64,000 nucleotides of DNA from Clostridiales bacterium. Lineage in GTDB: Bacteria > Bacillota > Sulfobacillia > CADDZV01. How positions within the stretch are numbered: the first letter of the stretch is position 1; the number at the start of each line of letters is the position of its first letter. The stretch covers positions 1 to 64,000 of the forward strand of contig CADDZV010000005.1 in assembly GCA_902812875.1 (NCBI GenBank), in the 5' to 3' direction. The position numbers and the translations under genes are program-made. The notes under the pieces were generated by a model, which was not told the origin of the DNA, did not search any database, and saw only the letters and a list, made by a program, of their open reading frames with translations. This document shows positions 33,726 to 42,413 of the stretch, piece by piece.

Positions 33726-34877
33726 TCACACCCGCTCAATTATGGTGCCAACCGCCATTCCAAGGCCGATGCACAGCATGGCAAGCCCGTACCTGCCCTG
33801 CCGCCGCTCAAGCTCGTTCAAAAGCGTGGCCACCAGCCGTACACCGGTCGCTCCCAGCGGATGTCCCAGGGCAATCGCACCTCCGTTTGGGTTCACGCGG
33901 CTCATGTCGGGCTTGATTTCTTTCTTCCAGGCCAACACCACGGAGGCGAAGGCCTCGTTGATTTCGATCACGTCGATGTCCTCGAGCTTGAGACCGGCCT
34001 TCTTGAGGATTTTGCCTGTGAGCGGAATCGGGCCGGTCAGCATGATCGTGGGATCGACGCCGACCAGGGCCATGGTCACCACCCGTGCCCGCGGCTGCAA
34101 CCCAAGCTCTTGCGCCTTCTTCTCCGATGCCAGTAGCACGGCGGCGGCACCGTCCGTGATCTGGCTGGAGTTGCCAGCCGTCACGAGCCCGTTTGGCAAG
34201 AACGACGGCTTCAGCGTGGCCATCTTCTCAAGGGAGGTGTCCCGGCGGATGGTCTCATCTTTGGTCATCAGCGTAGTGGACCCGTCCGGGGCCGGCACTG
34301 CCACGGGGACGATCTCGTGGTCGAATTTGCCTGCGTCCTGGGCAGCAGCGGCACGGCGGTGGCTCTCCAGCGAAAACTCGTCGAGCTCCGTGCGGGTAAG
34401 GTGCCACCGCTCGGCGATCATCTCGGCCGAGATGCCCTGTGGCACCAGGTTATACCGGCCCGTGACGCTGGTGCTGAAATTCCCGCCGTCCGAACCCATG
34501 GGCACCCGGCTCATGCTCTCGACGCCGCCGCCAATTGCGAGGTCGATCATTCCAGACATGATCCCCTGGGCAGCAAAATTCATGGCCTGCAGGCCCGACC
34601 CGCACATGCGGTTGATTTGCACACCGGGCACCTCGACCGGAAACCCTGCCCCGAGTACCGCCATACGCCCGATGTTGAACCCCTGTTCGCCGATGGGGGT
34701 CACGCAGCCCATGATCACGTCCTCAAGCTCGGCGGGATCGATGTGGTTGCGTTCCACCAGCCCCTTCAGCACGGTGATCGCCAAGTCCTGCGGATGCACG
34801 ACGCTGAGCGTCCCGCCCCGCCGTCCCATGGGCGTCCGCACGGCATCAGCTATGAACGCCTCGCCCACTTTCCTCAC
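33726..34877 (-). CDS. Thiolase (acetyl-CoA acetyltransferase/3-ketoacyl-CoA thiolase)
   Basis: Performs the last, chain-shortening step of beta-oxidation, or its reverse. The nucleophile Cys is in 'NRMCGSGLQAMNFAAQG' (near residue 92), the catalytic His in 'GGAIALGHPLGATGVRL', and the second Cys in 'AMLCIGLGMAVGTII'; 'NEAFASVV' is also present. The 383 residues are normal. It follows the SCP2 gene by six bases, the same pair of modules that is fused in eukaryotic SCPx. GTG at 34877 is the start. Confidence 0.94.
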   Translation of the reverse strand: MRKVGEAFIADAVRTPMGRRGGTLSVVHPQDLAITVLKGLVERNHIDPAELEDVIMGCVTPIGEQGFNIGRMAVLGAGFPVEVPGVQINRMCGSGLQAMNFAAQGIMSGMIDLAIGGGVESMSRVPMGSDGGNFSTSVTGRYNLVPQGISAEMIAERWHLTRTELDEFSLESHRRAAAAQDAGKFDHEIVPVAVPAPDGSTTLMTKDETIRRDTSLEKMATLKPSFLPNGLVTAGNSSQITDGAAAVLLASEKKAQELGLQPRARVVTMALVGVDPTIMLTGPIPLTGKILKKAGLKLEDIDVIEINEAFASVVLAWKKEIKPDMSRVNPNGGAIALGHPLGATGVRLVATLLNELERRQGRYGLAMLCIGLGMAVGTIIERV

Positions 34878-34883
34878 CTGGCC

Positions 34884-35207
34884 TTACCCGATCAGGGACT
34901 GCAGGCGCAGGGCCATGCCCATGTCGCCCTTGATCTGAAGTTGGCCGCTGAAAAACGCCGATGTGGGGTTAAGCCGACCCGCCACCATCTCCTTGAAATT
35001 GTCTGCCGTCATGGAAATGGTCACACCGGGGGCGTTGTGCGTGCCTTGGGCCACTTCGGCACTGCCGTTGCTCACACTGATGTAGTAGTTGCCGCCGTCC
35101 TCACCGCTGAGAGCAAACTGGAACACGCCGTTCAGTCCCGCCACTTTGTCCGGGTTGTTCTGCAGGCGGTTCTGCAGTTCTTGGAAGATTTCGTTGGTGC
35201 TCGGCAT
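34884..35207 (-). CDS. SCP2 sterol/lipid-transfer domain protein
   Basis: A stand-alone SCP2-fold protein (107 residues) that would bind acyl chains or acyl-CoA. The hydrophobic-groove pattern 'GVFQFALSGEDGGNYYISV' and 'APGVTISMTADNFKEMVAG' with 'LNPTSAFFSGQLQIKGDMG' is typical. It lies directly upstream of the thiolase gene in the beta-oxidation arm. It may act as a carrier for long acyl-CoAs; this is inferred from context. Confidence 0.9.
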   Translation of the reverse strand: MPSTNEIFQELQNRLQNNPDKVAGLNGVFQFALSGEDGGNYYISVSNGSAEVAQGTHNAPGVTISMTADNFKEMVAGRLNPTSAFFSGQLQIKGDMGMALRLQSLIG

Positions 35208-35275
35208 GTTTTTTGCCTCCTTGTTTTGGAAGTGTTAGAAGCCAGGTTTACGGTTCACTCAAACACAAGGTCGGG

Positions 35276-36301
35276 TCAAAAGGCTGCTTCGTCGTGATGG
35301 GTATGCCCAGGCATCCCCCCTCGCTCGTCACGGGTCGCATGGTACGTCACCGTGTCGCCGGTCGGCGTGGCAGCAACCAGGCCGCGCTCGACCAGGAGAT
35401 CAAGGTGGCCCACGATTTCCGAAATCGCCAGTGCCACGGCATCCGGTTTGAGATGCGGAAATACTGCGTGTACGAGCTCGGCCGCCGTCGAAGCGTGCGA
35501 CTGGATTTGCCTGCGGATAAGCTCGGCCCGTTCTTCGTGGAAACTGAGGCGTCTCTTTACAAGCTCGACGTGGTCGACAACGCGACGGCCATGTCCGGGA
35601 AGGACAACGTCCACATCCAGGCCGAGAAGCCTCATCAAAGATAGGCGGTAGGTCAAAAGGCTACGCGGCCGGTCCGGACTTCCCGGCACAGGTTCGATGA
35701 AGGCGTTAGAGGAAATATGGGCCAACAGGTGATCGCCAGCGACCAGCACCCTGTCCCGTTCGCGGTACAGGCCGATCTGAGTGACACTGTGCCCCGGGAG
35801 GTAAAGCACCTGCCAGGTACTGTTTCCGGCCACGATCTCCTGGCCGTCGTCCACCTGGCGGTCCACCCGGGCTGGCCGTGCCCAGCGCCGCGTCATCAGG
35901 TCATAACGCCCGGCCAGCACGGTGGCCTCGCGACCCAAGCCAGCTTCCCGGTAGAAGCGCTCGTAGAATTCGCGCCGCCACTGCCGGTAGGATTCCGGCT
36001 CGGCAACCGGGTCTGTGGCGTGCGGGTGTGCCAAAAGCGTGGCACCGGCGTCCTGCAACATCGCCGCCTGCCCATAGTGGTCAACGTGGGCGTGCGTGAG
36101 GACCACTTGCCTGAGATCGGAAAGCCCAAGGCCCTCGCGGCGCAGGCCTTCCTCCAAGGCCTGTCTCGCCTCTGCCGTGGCGGGCCCAGTATCGACCAAC
36201 GTCGGTACGTCCCCCTTGATCAGGTAACAGTTCACGTCTCCCACCGGAAAGGGCGTGGGCAGCGTCAGTACCGCGATGTCTTCCGGCAACCCTGACAGCA
36301 A
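35276..36301 (-). CDS. Metallo-beta-lactamase-fold hydrolase with C-terminal helical domain
   Basis: A binuclear metal hydrolase with 'LTHAHVDHYGQA' (HxHxDH), 'LPGHSVTQIGLY', 'VAGDHLL' and 'VLPGHGRRV'. The last 100 residues resemble the winged-helix tail of LACTB2/RBN-like members. Of 341 residues, the C-terminal 'DERGGMPGHTHHDEA' is His-rich. In this operon a thioesterase-like role on acyl-CoA is possible, but the family is too broad to say. The start is uncertain: TTG at 36301 or TTG at 36289. Confidence 0.88.
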   Translation of the reverse strand: MLSGLPEDIAVLTLPTPFPVGDVNCYLIKGDVPTLVDTGPATAEARQALEEGLRREGLGLSDLRQVVLTHAHVDHYGQAAMLQDAGATLLAHPHATDPVAEPESYRQWRREFYERFYREAGLGREATVLAGRYDLMTRRWARPARVDRQVDDGQEIVAGNSTWQVLYLPGHSVTQIGLYRERDRVLVAGDHLLAHISSNAFIEPVPGSPDRPRSLLTYRLSLMRLLGLDVDVVLPGHGRRVVDHVELVKRRLSFHEERAELIRRQIQSHASTAAELVHAVFPHLKPDAVALAISEIVGHLDLLVERGLVAATPTGDTVTYHATRDERGGMPGHTHHDEAAF

Positions 36302-36332
36302 CGTGATCGCCTCTTGTGTACCGCCGGCCTCG

Positions 36333-36917
36333 TTAAGCAGGCTTGTGAAGACCGGTCAGAATCAGGTCCGCGAAGATGGCGGCAATCCCCTGCGGAGAAA
36401 GTCGTCCCTGCGGATCGTACCAGCGATAAAACCAGTTGCAGGCACCGAGGATGGCCATCACCACCATGGTGGTGTCCACGGGACGAAACTCGCCCGCCGC
36501 CATGCCGCGGACCACGATGTCCTGCATGAGACGGGTGTAGCGGTCGCTCTCAGTGCGGATGATTTCTTGCTTTTCGGCGGGCAGGGCATAGCTCTCCCGC
36601 AGAAAAACTGTCATGACCTCGCGGTTGTTCGCCACCGCCTCCAGGTGTGCAGCAATCGCCCGCCGCAGAGTTTCGGACGGACTTTGTCCCATACTTACGA
36701 TGCGTTCCAGTTCATCGTTGAAAGCATTGATGGCTTCCCGCGCGATGCGGAAAAGGATCTCCTCTTTGCTTTCTACATAGTAGTAGAGGCTGGCCTTTTG
36801 CAGGCCCACCCGGTCCGCAATATCCTGCACGGATGTGGCCGCATAGCCTTTTTGCTCGAAAAGCTGGCTTGCCGCCCGCAAGATCTCTTCCTGCTTGTCA
36901 CCATGTGCCGAACCCAA
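36333..36917 (-). CDS. TetR-family transcriptional regulator (FadR-like)
   Basis: An N-terminal helix-turn-helix, 'ILRAASQLFEQKGYAATS' to 'VGLQKASLYYYVESKEEIL', and a C-terminal ligand domain with 'AILGACNWFYRWYDPQGRL', as seen in fatty-acyl-CoA-responsive repressors. The TTG at 36917 has GGGGGT seven bases upstream and gives a normal protein of 195 residues; the frame is open further upstream to 37022, but over the first palindrome. It likely represses its own operon and the divergent etf operon through the palindromes at 36995 and 37125, with relief by acyl-CoA. Confidence 0.88.
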   Translation of the reverse strand: MGSAHGDKQEEILRAASQLFEQKGYAATSVQDIADRVGLQKASLYYYVESKEEILFRIAREAINAFNDELERIVSMGQSPSETLRRAIAAHLEAVANNREVMTVFLRESYALPAEKQEIIRTESDRYTRLMQDIVVRGMAAGEFRPVDTTMVVMAILGACNWFYRWYDPQGRLSPQGIAAIFADLILTGLHKPA

Positions 36918-36994
36918 CCAGCTGACCCCCAGTCCACTTCTTCCCAACACTTGCTCTCTAGAACCCCGCGCCGCAGGCCAAAGACCACTTCCAC

Positions 36995-37008
36995 CAACCG
37001 GACGGTTG
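36995..37008. promoter_or_regulatory. Palindromic operator copy 1 (CAACCGGACGGTTG)
   Basis: A 6-bp inverted repeat, CAACCG-GA-CGGTTG, lying 78 bases before the tetR start. It matches copy 2 in 13 of 14 bases. Palindromes of this size beside a TetR gene are typical of its operators. Confidence 0.65.
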
Positions 37009-37124
37009 AAAGCAGCTCGCAACCGTCGCTGATCAGAAATCGCATATTACCCCTTAGCCTTTGTGGCGTAATAGTTATTCCTGACCATAGAGGAGAATTC
37101 CTTCCTCCTGAGAAGTATATATCT

Positions 37125-37138
37125 CAACCGGCCGGTTG
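37125..37138. promoter_or_regulatory. Palindromic operator copy 2 (CAACCGGCCGGTTG)
   Basis: A perfect 14-bp palindrome in the tetR-etfB spacer, immediately downstream of a TATATA (37116-37121) that could be the etfB -10 box. A bound repressor here would block the etf promoter. Confidence 0.65.
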
Positions 37139-37232
37139 TTCGAAGATCCGGCCGCACGCACTGCTTGGCGGGCGCGGTGCCAGGCAATGGCGGTGCTGCC
37201 TGCACAAATACTAGTCGCCGAGGTGAGGCCGC

Positions 37233-38024
37233 ATGAAGATCGCTATACTGCTTAAACGCATCCTTGATCCCGAGGTCAGCCCCCACAAGTTTTCCCTGGA
37301 ACCCGGTGCCACTAGACCATCCGACGCCGGCATTCCCAAGGTAATCAGTCCGTTCGATGAAAACGCTCTCGAGCTGGCCTTGCAGCTGCGGGAAAAATCG
37401 CCCGGCAGCACGGTGACGGCCATCAGCATGGGACCGCCCGAGACAGTGGAAATCCTGCGCAAGGCCCTCGCCGTGACGGCGGACGCCGCAGTGCTGGTGC
37501 AAATCGAGACGGATCCCGGGCCCGACGCCTTCGGCACCGCCAGCACCCTGGCGGCTGCCCTCCAAAAGACCGGCCCCTTTGACCTTGTGCTGGCCGGCCG
37601 GCAGGCCGGCGACTGGGACCAGGGCCAGGTGGGCTCCCTGGTGGCCGAGATGCTCGGCTTTCCGTGCGTAACGTTTGTAACCCAGGCGAGCCCAAGTGGC
37701 AACGGCTTGCGCTTGCAGAGGGAAAGCGAAAACGGTTACGACGTCATCGACGCCGACCTTCCCCTGGTCCTCACGGTCACGAACCACCCCGGCAACGTCC
37801 TCCGGCTCCCGAAGGTGCGCGACGTCATGATGGCCAACCGCAAGCCTGTTACTACCATCGCGGCCTCCGACCTGGCGGCCATGTCGACAAAGATACCGCC
37901 GCTCGAAATCCTCGCCCTCGAAAAGCCACCGGCAGTGGCCGCCGCCGAGATCGTGGGCGGCCGCGATGAACAGGAGATCGCCGCCCGCCTCGTCCAGAAA
38001 CTGCAGGAGCTCAAGGTTCTGTAA
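37233..38024 (+). CDS. etfB: Electron transfer flavoprotein beta subunit
   Basis: With EtfA it accepts electrons from acyl-CoA dehydrogenases and hands them to a membrane oxidoreductase. 'MKIAILLKRILDPEV', 'SPFDENALELALQLRE', 'LVLAGRQAGDWDQGQVG' and 'LPLVLTVTNHPGNVLRLP' are family landmarks. The 263 residues are normal. GAGGTGAG lies five bases before the ATG. It is first in etfB-etfA-FeS oxidoreductase-SDR-MaoC-MaoC. Confidence 0.96.
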   Translation: MKIAILLKRILDPEVSPHKFSLEPGATRPSDAGIPKVISPFDENALELALQLREKSPGSTVTAISMGPPETVEILRKALAVTADAAVLVQIETDPGPDAFGTASTLAAALQKTGPFDLVLAGRQAGDWDQGQVGSLVAEMLGFPCVTFVTQASPSGNGLRLQRESENGYDVIDADLPLVLTVTNHPGNVLRLPKVRDVMMANRKPVTTIAASDLAAMSTKIPPLEILALEKPPAVAAAEIVGGRDEQEIAARLVQKLQELKVL

Positions 38025-38057
38025 AATCCCACTCCCGCCGCAAAGGAGTGCATGACA

Positions 38058-39029
38058 ATGGAAAACATTTATGTGCTTACAGATGCTGTTGAGTCCCGGC
38101 CCACTCGCAACACGCTGGAACTGCTCGGTCTCGGCCACCGCCTCGCCCAGGCTGCCGGGCTGAAATTGCGGGCTTGGCTGCCAGGGCCAGCCCGCGGGCA
38201 GGCAGCTACCGCTGTCCTGGCGGCCGGGGCCGACGAAGCCGTTATCCTGGACGAGCCGCGCCTCGACACCTACCAGCCAGAACTGTGGCTACAGGCCCTG
38301 ACCGCGACGGCCTCCGCCCCTGCTGCCGTCATTTTGCCTGCCGACAGCACCGGCCGGGACCTGGCACCGCGGCTGGCCTATCGGCTACAATCGCAGCTTT
38401 TCACCGATGCGGTAGAAGTATCGTGGTCGGACGGTGCCGTGGTGGCCAAACGGCCGGTCTACGGCGGCAAGGCCATCATGACCGCCAGGGTGGCCGGCCC
38501 GGTAGTACTCACGGTGCGTGCCCATACGGCTTCGCCACTCGCAGAGCCGAAAACCGGGGGCGAGATTCTACGCGAGGCGGTGCAAATCGATGAAGCGGTA
38601 GTCCACACGCGGCTTGTCGAGCACGTGGAAGAGAAAACCGAAGGTGTGCGCCTCGAGGACGCCCGTGTGATCGTGTCCGGCGGCCGCGGCCTGGGGGGTG
38701 CCGAGGGATTCGCCGAACTGCAAAAACTCGCGGCTATTTTGCATGCCGGCATCGGGGCCTCGCGCGGGGCCGTCGACCTCGGTTGGGCGCCGCCGTCGTG
38801 GCAGATCGGCCAGACCGGCAAGATCGTGAGCCCCGATCTTTATCTCGCCATCGGCATATCGGGCGCGAGCCAGCACATGGCAGGCGTGGCTTCTGCCAAG
38901 ACCATCGTCGCGATCAACACCGATCCGGAGGCACCGATCTTTTCCTACGCCCGGCTGGGCGTGGTTGCCGACTACAAAAAAGTGCTGCCGCACCTGATTA
39001 CGGCCCTGGCGGCCGCCCTGAAGCAGTGA
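38058..39029 (+). CDS. etfA: Electron transfer flavoprotein alpha subunit
   Basis: Carries the FAD of ETF. The N-terminal half folds with EtfB, and the C-terminal FAD domain shows 'VSGGRGLGGAEGFAELQKLA', 'DLGWAPPSWQIGQTGKIV' and 'AIGISGASQHMAGVASAK'. The 323 residues are normal. The ATG at 38058 is nine bases from AAGGAG, while the in-frame ATG at 38052 is only three bases from it, so 38058 is preferred. Confidence 0.96.
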   Translation: MENIYVLTDAVESRPTRNTLELLGLGHRLAQAAGLKLRAWLPGPARGQAATAVLAAGADEAVILDEPRLDTYQPELWLQALTATASAPAAVILPADSTGRDLAPRLAYRLQSQLFTDAVEVSWSDGAVVAKRPVYGGKAIMTARVAGPVVLTVRAHTASPLAEPKTGGEILREAVQIDEAVVHTRLVEHVEEKTEGVRLEDARVIVSGGRGLGGAEGFAELQKLAAILHAGIGASRGAVDLGWAPPSWQIGQTGKIVSPDLYLAIGISGASQHMAGVASAKTIVAINTDPEAPIFSYARLGVVADYKKVLPHLITALAAALKQ

Positions 39030-39039
39030 GGTGAGGGGT

Positions 39040-41100
39040 TTGCCGCCGGTGCCAACCCGACAGATCTACTGGAACATAGCCGGCCATGACTATATGTACC
39101 TTTTCCTCCTGGTCCTGGCCGCGGTCTTCCTTTACGGCGTCTGGAGGCATTACCGCACCTGGCAGCGCGGGCGGCCATCGCCCTGGGAGCACCGCTACCG
39201 TGAGCGGTGGCGGCGCTTCGCGGAGCAGGCAGTGGTGCAGTTGCGCCTGGTGTCGCAGCTTGTACCCGGCATCATGCACCTTTTCATCTCCTGGGGCATG
39301 GTGGTGCTTTTTTTGGGCACCGTCGTGGTGGCCATTCAGGCCGACCTCCACATTCCCATCATGCGGGGATGGTTCTATCTCTACTTCCAGAGCCTGGCAC
39401 TGGACGCTTTTGGCCTTGTCGCCGTGGCTGGCACCGTCATCGCCCTGTGGTTGCGGTACGTGCGGCGGCTGGAGCGGCTGCGGAAAGGCCTGTTCGACGG
39501 CGTGCTGACGGGGCTGCTGTTGGTAATCCTGCTCACCGGGTTTGTGCTCGAGGGCTTGCGCATCGCAGCCACCGCCGATCCGTGGGGGCTCTGGTCGCCG
39601 GTGGGCTACGCCCTGGCCAGGCTCTTTTTGGCCGCCGGCACGAGCGTTACAGTCATGCGGCATGTGCACGCCACCTTGTGGTGGACGCACATGATCCTGG
39701 CCTTCGTCTGGCTCGGCTACATCCCGTTCTCCAAGCTTTTCCACCTCCTTTTGGCCCCGGCGAACGTGTTTGCCCAGCCGCTTACCCCGCCGGCCCAGGC
39801 CCTGCCGGCCATTGACTTCGAGACCGCCACCACCCTCGGTGCCGCCCACTTCGAGGATTTCCGGCGGAAGGACATCTTCGACCTCGACGTGTGCACGGAG
39901 TGCGGGCGCTGCGAGGAGTGGTGCCCGGCCTGGGTGACGGAAAAGCCGCTGTCGCCAAGGGCCGTGATCCTGGACCTCCGGGAGGGCCTGCATAGTATGG
40001 CCCGGAGCGAGGGGGAGCCACCGCTTGTGGCCGGCGGTGTCATCCGGGCTGACACCCTGTGGGCTTGCACGACCTGCGGCTATTGCCAGGAGCACTGCCC
40101 AGTGTTCATCGAGCACGTGCCGAAGATCATCGACATGCGCCGGTATCTGGCCATGGAGGAAGCGCGGCTGCCGGATGCCATGGAAGCGGCCCTCCGGGGC
40201 ATCGAAGACCGTGGTCATCCGTGGCGGGGCTCCCGCTTCAGCCGTGAAGACTGGTTCCGTGACCTGGGATTTTCTGCCCTGCGGCCAGGCGAAAAAACCG
40301 ACGTGCTCTACTGGGTGGGCTGCACGGCTGCCCTGGAAGAACGCAGCCGCAAGGTGGCACGGGCATTCGCCGTGCTGATGCGGGAGGCTGGCGTCCGCTT
40401 TGGACTATTGGGCGACCAGGAGCAGTGCAGCGGCGACCCGGCCCGTCGGATGGGCAACGAATATCTTTTCCAGACCTTGGCCCAGGCCAACATCCAGTCG
40501 TTCCAGGAACACGGGGTCAAGACCATCGTTACCACCTGCCCCCACTGCTACAACACGATCAAAAACGAATACCCGCAGTTCGGCGGGGTCTACCAGGTCT
40601 ACCACCATACCGAATTCCTGGCAAAGCTCGTGGAAGAAGGCCGGCTTCCCGCGGTGGCCGGAAACGATCTCAACAGCGGCGAAAACAACGCGCCGGCGGT
40701 GACATATCACGACCCGTGCTATCTTGGCCGGTACAACGGCCACTACGACGAACCGCGTTCCCTGCTGACGGACTACCTGCGGCTGGACTTGTCTGAGCCG
40801 GAGCTCAGCCGGCGCGACTCGTTCTGCTGCGGGGCCGGCGGCGGCCGGGCGTGGGCAGAAGAGGACCCGGCCCACCGAGTGAGCATTGTACGCAGCCGGC
40901 AGCTGATGGCCACGGGTGCGACCACCATCGCCACCGCTTGTCCGTTCTGCCTACCCATGCTCACCGACGGGGTGCGCGGCACCGGCCAGGAGGGTGAACA
41001 CGTGCGGGTGATGGATATCGCAGAAATCATGATCGAACGCCTGGGATGGCAAGACAAAGTGGCACCACAAAATACCATTACCGGAGGGACGGAGGGATAA
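39040..41100 (+). CDS. Membrane Fe-S oxidoreductase (ETF:menaquinone oxidoreductase, FadF/HdrDE-like)
   Basis: Links ETF to the quinone pool. Residue numbers count from 39031. The N-terminal quarter has about six membrane helices with histidines (H83, H211, H213, H220) like the cytochrome b subunit NarI. Two [4Fe-4S] motifs follow, 'CTECGRCEEWCP' (288-299) and 'CTTCGYCQEHCP' (346-357). Two CCG domains follow: the first with 'DQEQCSGDPARR' and 'CPHCYN', the second with 'HDPCYLGRYN', 'FCCGAGGG' and 'CPFC'. Its position behind etfA fits EMO-type enzymes and B. subtilis FadF. TTG at 39040 (after AGGTGA) or GTG at 39049 are both possible starts. Confidence 0.92.
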   Translation: MPPVPTRQIYWNIAGHDYMYLFLLVLAAVFLYGVWRHYRTWQRGRPSPWEHRYRERWRRFAEQAVVQLRLVSQLVPGIMHLFISWGMVVLFLGTVVVAIQADLHIPIMRGWFYLYFQSLALDAFGLVAVAGTVIALWLRYVRRLERLRKGLFDGVLTGLLLVILLTGFVLEGLRIAATADPWGLWSPVGYALARLFLAAGTSVTVMRHVHATLWWTHMILAFVWLGYIPFSKLFHLLLAPANVFAQPLTPPAQALPAIDFETATTLGAAHFEDFRRKDIFDLDVCTECGRCEEWCPAWVTEKPLSPRAVILDLREGLHSMARSEGEPPLVAGGVIRADTLWACTTCGYCQEHCPVFIEHVPKIIDMRRYLAMEEARLPDAMEAALRGIEDRGHPWRGSRFSREDWFRDLGFSALRPGEKTDVLYWVGCTAALEERSRKVARAFAVLMREAGVRFGLLGDQEQCSGDPARRMGNEYLFQTLAQANIQSFQEHGVKTIVTTCPHCYNTIKNEYPQFGGVYQVYHHTEFLAKLVEEGRLPAVAGNDLNSGENNAPAVTYHDPCYLGRYNGHYDEPRSLLTDYLRLDLSEPELSRRDSFCCGAGGGRAWAEEDPAHRVSIVRSRQLMATGATTIATACPFCLPMLTDGVRGTGQEGEHVRVMDIAEIMIERLGWQDKVAPQNTITGGTEG

Positions 41101-41101
41101 C

Positions 41102-41935
41102 ATGGAACTGGTCGACGGGAAAGTAGCGGTCATTACCGGATCCGGACGTGGCATCGGTCAGGCGACCGCCAAACTGTTCGCAGCGGAAGGCGCCATCGTG
41201 GTTGTGAACGATCTCGATGCCGGGCCTGCCAACGAAACGGTCGATATGATCAAAGCCGCTGGTGGTGAGGCCCTCGCGGTCCCGGGAAGCGTCACCGAGC
41301 CGGGCTTCCCCGAAAAGCTCCTCGCCGAAGCGGTGGCCCGCTACGGGCGGCTCGATATCCTCGTCAACTGCGCTGGCTACACCTGGGACGGCGTTATCCA
41401 CCGCATGTCCGACGAACAATGGCAGGCCATGCTCGACATCCACGCCACCGCTCCTTTCCGGCTCATCCGGGCGGCTGCGCCCTACATGCGGGATGTCGCC
41501 AAGCAGGAAATCGCCCAGGGCAAGGTTAATTACCGTAAAATCGTGAACGTAAGCTCGGTCAGCGGCGCTTACGGGAACGCCGGCCAGATCAACTATGCGG
41601 CCGGCAAGGCCGCCCTCATCGGGATCACGAAGACGGTAGCGGCCGAATGGGGCCGCTTCAACATCAACTGCAACGCGGTGGCTCTGGGAATGATCGAAAC
41701 CCGTCTCACTCAGCCCAAGGAACAGGCCAAGCCGGTGCAGATTGGCGAACGGGAGGTCACCCTCGGGGTGCCGCAGATGATGCTGCAGGCGGTAAGCATG
41801 CTGGTTCCCATGGGCCGTCCCGGCAAACCCGAGGAAGCGGCCGGGGCGATCCTGTTTTTGGCCTCCCCGCTGGCCAACTACGTGAACGGCCACATCCTCG
41901 TGGTCGACGGTGGCATGTACCGGGCCGGGGTCTAG
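41102..41935 (+). CDS. FabG-like short-chain dehydrogenase (probable (3R)-hydroxyacyl-CoA dehydrogenase)
   Basis: An NAD(P)-dependent SDR. The cofactor motif is 'TGSGRGIGQATA', the 'NCAG' strand follows, and the catalytic Ser, Tyr and Lys lie in 'VNVSSVSGAYGN' and 'INYAAGKAALIG'. The 277 residues include a stretch near 205-230 ('QPKEQAKPVQIGEREVTLG') longer than in classical FabG. GGAGG lies before the ATG. Followed by two MaoC-fold genes, it would oxidise the (3R)-hydroxyacyl-CoA made by hydratase 2, as the SDR part of peroxisomal MFE-2 does. Confidence 0.9.
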   Translation: MELVDGKVAVITGSGRGIGQATAKLFAAEGAIVVVNDLDAGPANETVDMIKAAGGEALAVPGSVTEPGFPEKLLAEAVARYGRLDILVNCAGYTWDGVIHRMSDEQWQAMLDIHATAPFRLIRAAAPYMRDVAKQEIAQGKVNYRKIVNVSSVSGAYGNAGQINYAAGKAALIGITKTVAAEWGRFNINCNAVALGMIETRLTQPKEQAKPVQIGEREVTLGVPQMMLQAVSMLVPMGRPGKPEEAAGAILFLASPLANYVNGHILVVDGGMYRAGV

Positions 41936-41974
41936 ACAGCCCCGGCTACCTTAGGGTGGAAAGGAGCTTGGGAA

Positions 41975-42409
41975 ATGCTCGATCCTGCCTTGAAAGGCAA
42001 GACATCGGCACCATCCGTGTACGAAATGAGCCGGGAAAAGATCCGCGAGTATGCCCAGGCAATCGGAGAGACGAATCCCATCTACTTCGACGTGACGGCC
42101 GCCCAGGCCCAGGGACACCCAGACCTGGTCTGCCCACCCACCGGTGCCTCCATCTTTGCCCTGCGCCCCATCATGGATTTACTGCTTGCGCCGGGCAGCA
42201 ACATCAACGTGGCCCGGCTGGTACACGGCGAGCAGGAGTATGAGTTTGTGGCCCCGGTCTTTGCCGGCGATACCCTCACCACCGTGGCAACCATCACCGA
42301 CGTGTACAGCCGCGGCAACCTGGATTTCCTCTTGTTCGAGACGGTGTCCCGCAACCAGCACGGCCAGACCACCGTGATCGGCCGGGCCAATATGATCATC
42401 CGGGGGTGA
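41975..42409 (+). CDS. MaoC-fold dehydratase subunit, non-catalytic type (HadA-like)
   Basis: A hot-dog-fold protein of 144 residues related to the N-terminal half of hydratase 2. In the place of the catalytic Asp/His pair it reads 'GETNPIYFDVTAA', with neither the Asp nor the His of its neighbour. 'CPPTGASIFALRP' and 'LVHGEQEYEFVAPVFAGDTL' are typical of the FAS1-type dehydratase N-terminal family. AAGGAG precedes the ATG. It likely forms a heterodimer with the next gene's product and binds the acyl chain. Confidence 0.88.
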   Translation: MLDPALKGKTSAPSVYEMSREKIREYAQAIGETNPIYFDVTAAQAQGHPDLVCPPTGASIFALRPIMDLLLAPGSNINVARLVHGEQEYEFVAPVFAGDTLTTVATITDVYSRGNLDFLLFETVSRNQHGQTTVIGRANMIIRG

Positions 42410-42413
42410 TGGC

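Noticed and set aside
38998-40218. A 406-codon minus-strand frame rich in His and Gly
   Set aside because: It is antisense to the Fe-S oxidoreductase, whose motifs are certain; the composition is a codon-shadow effect.
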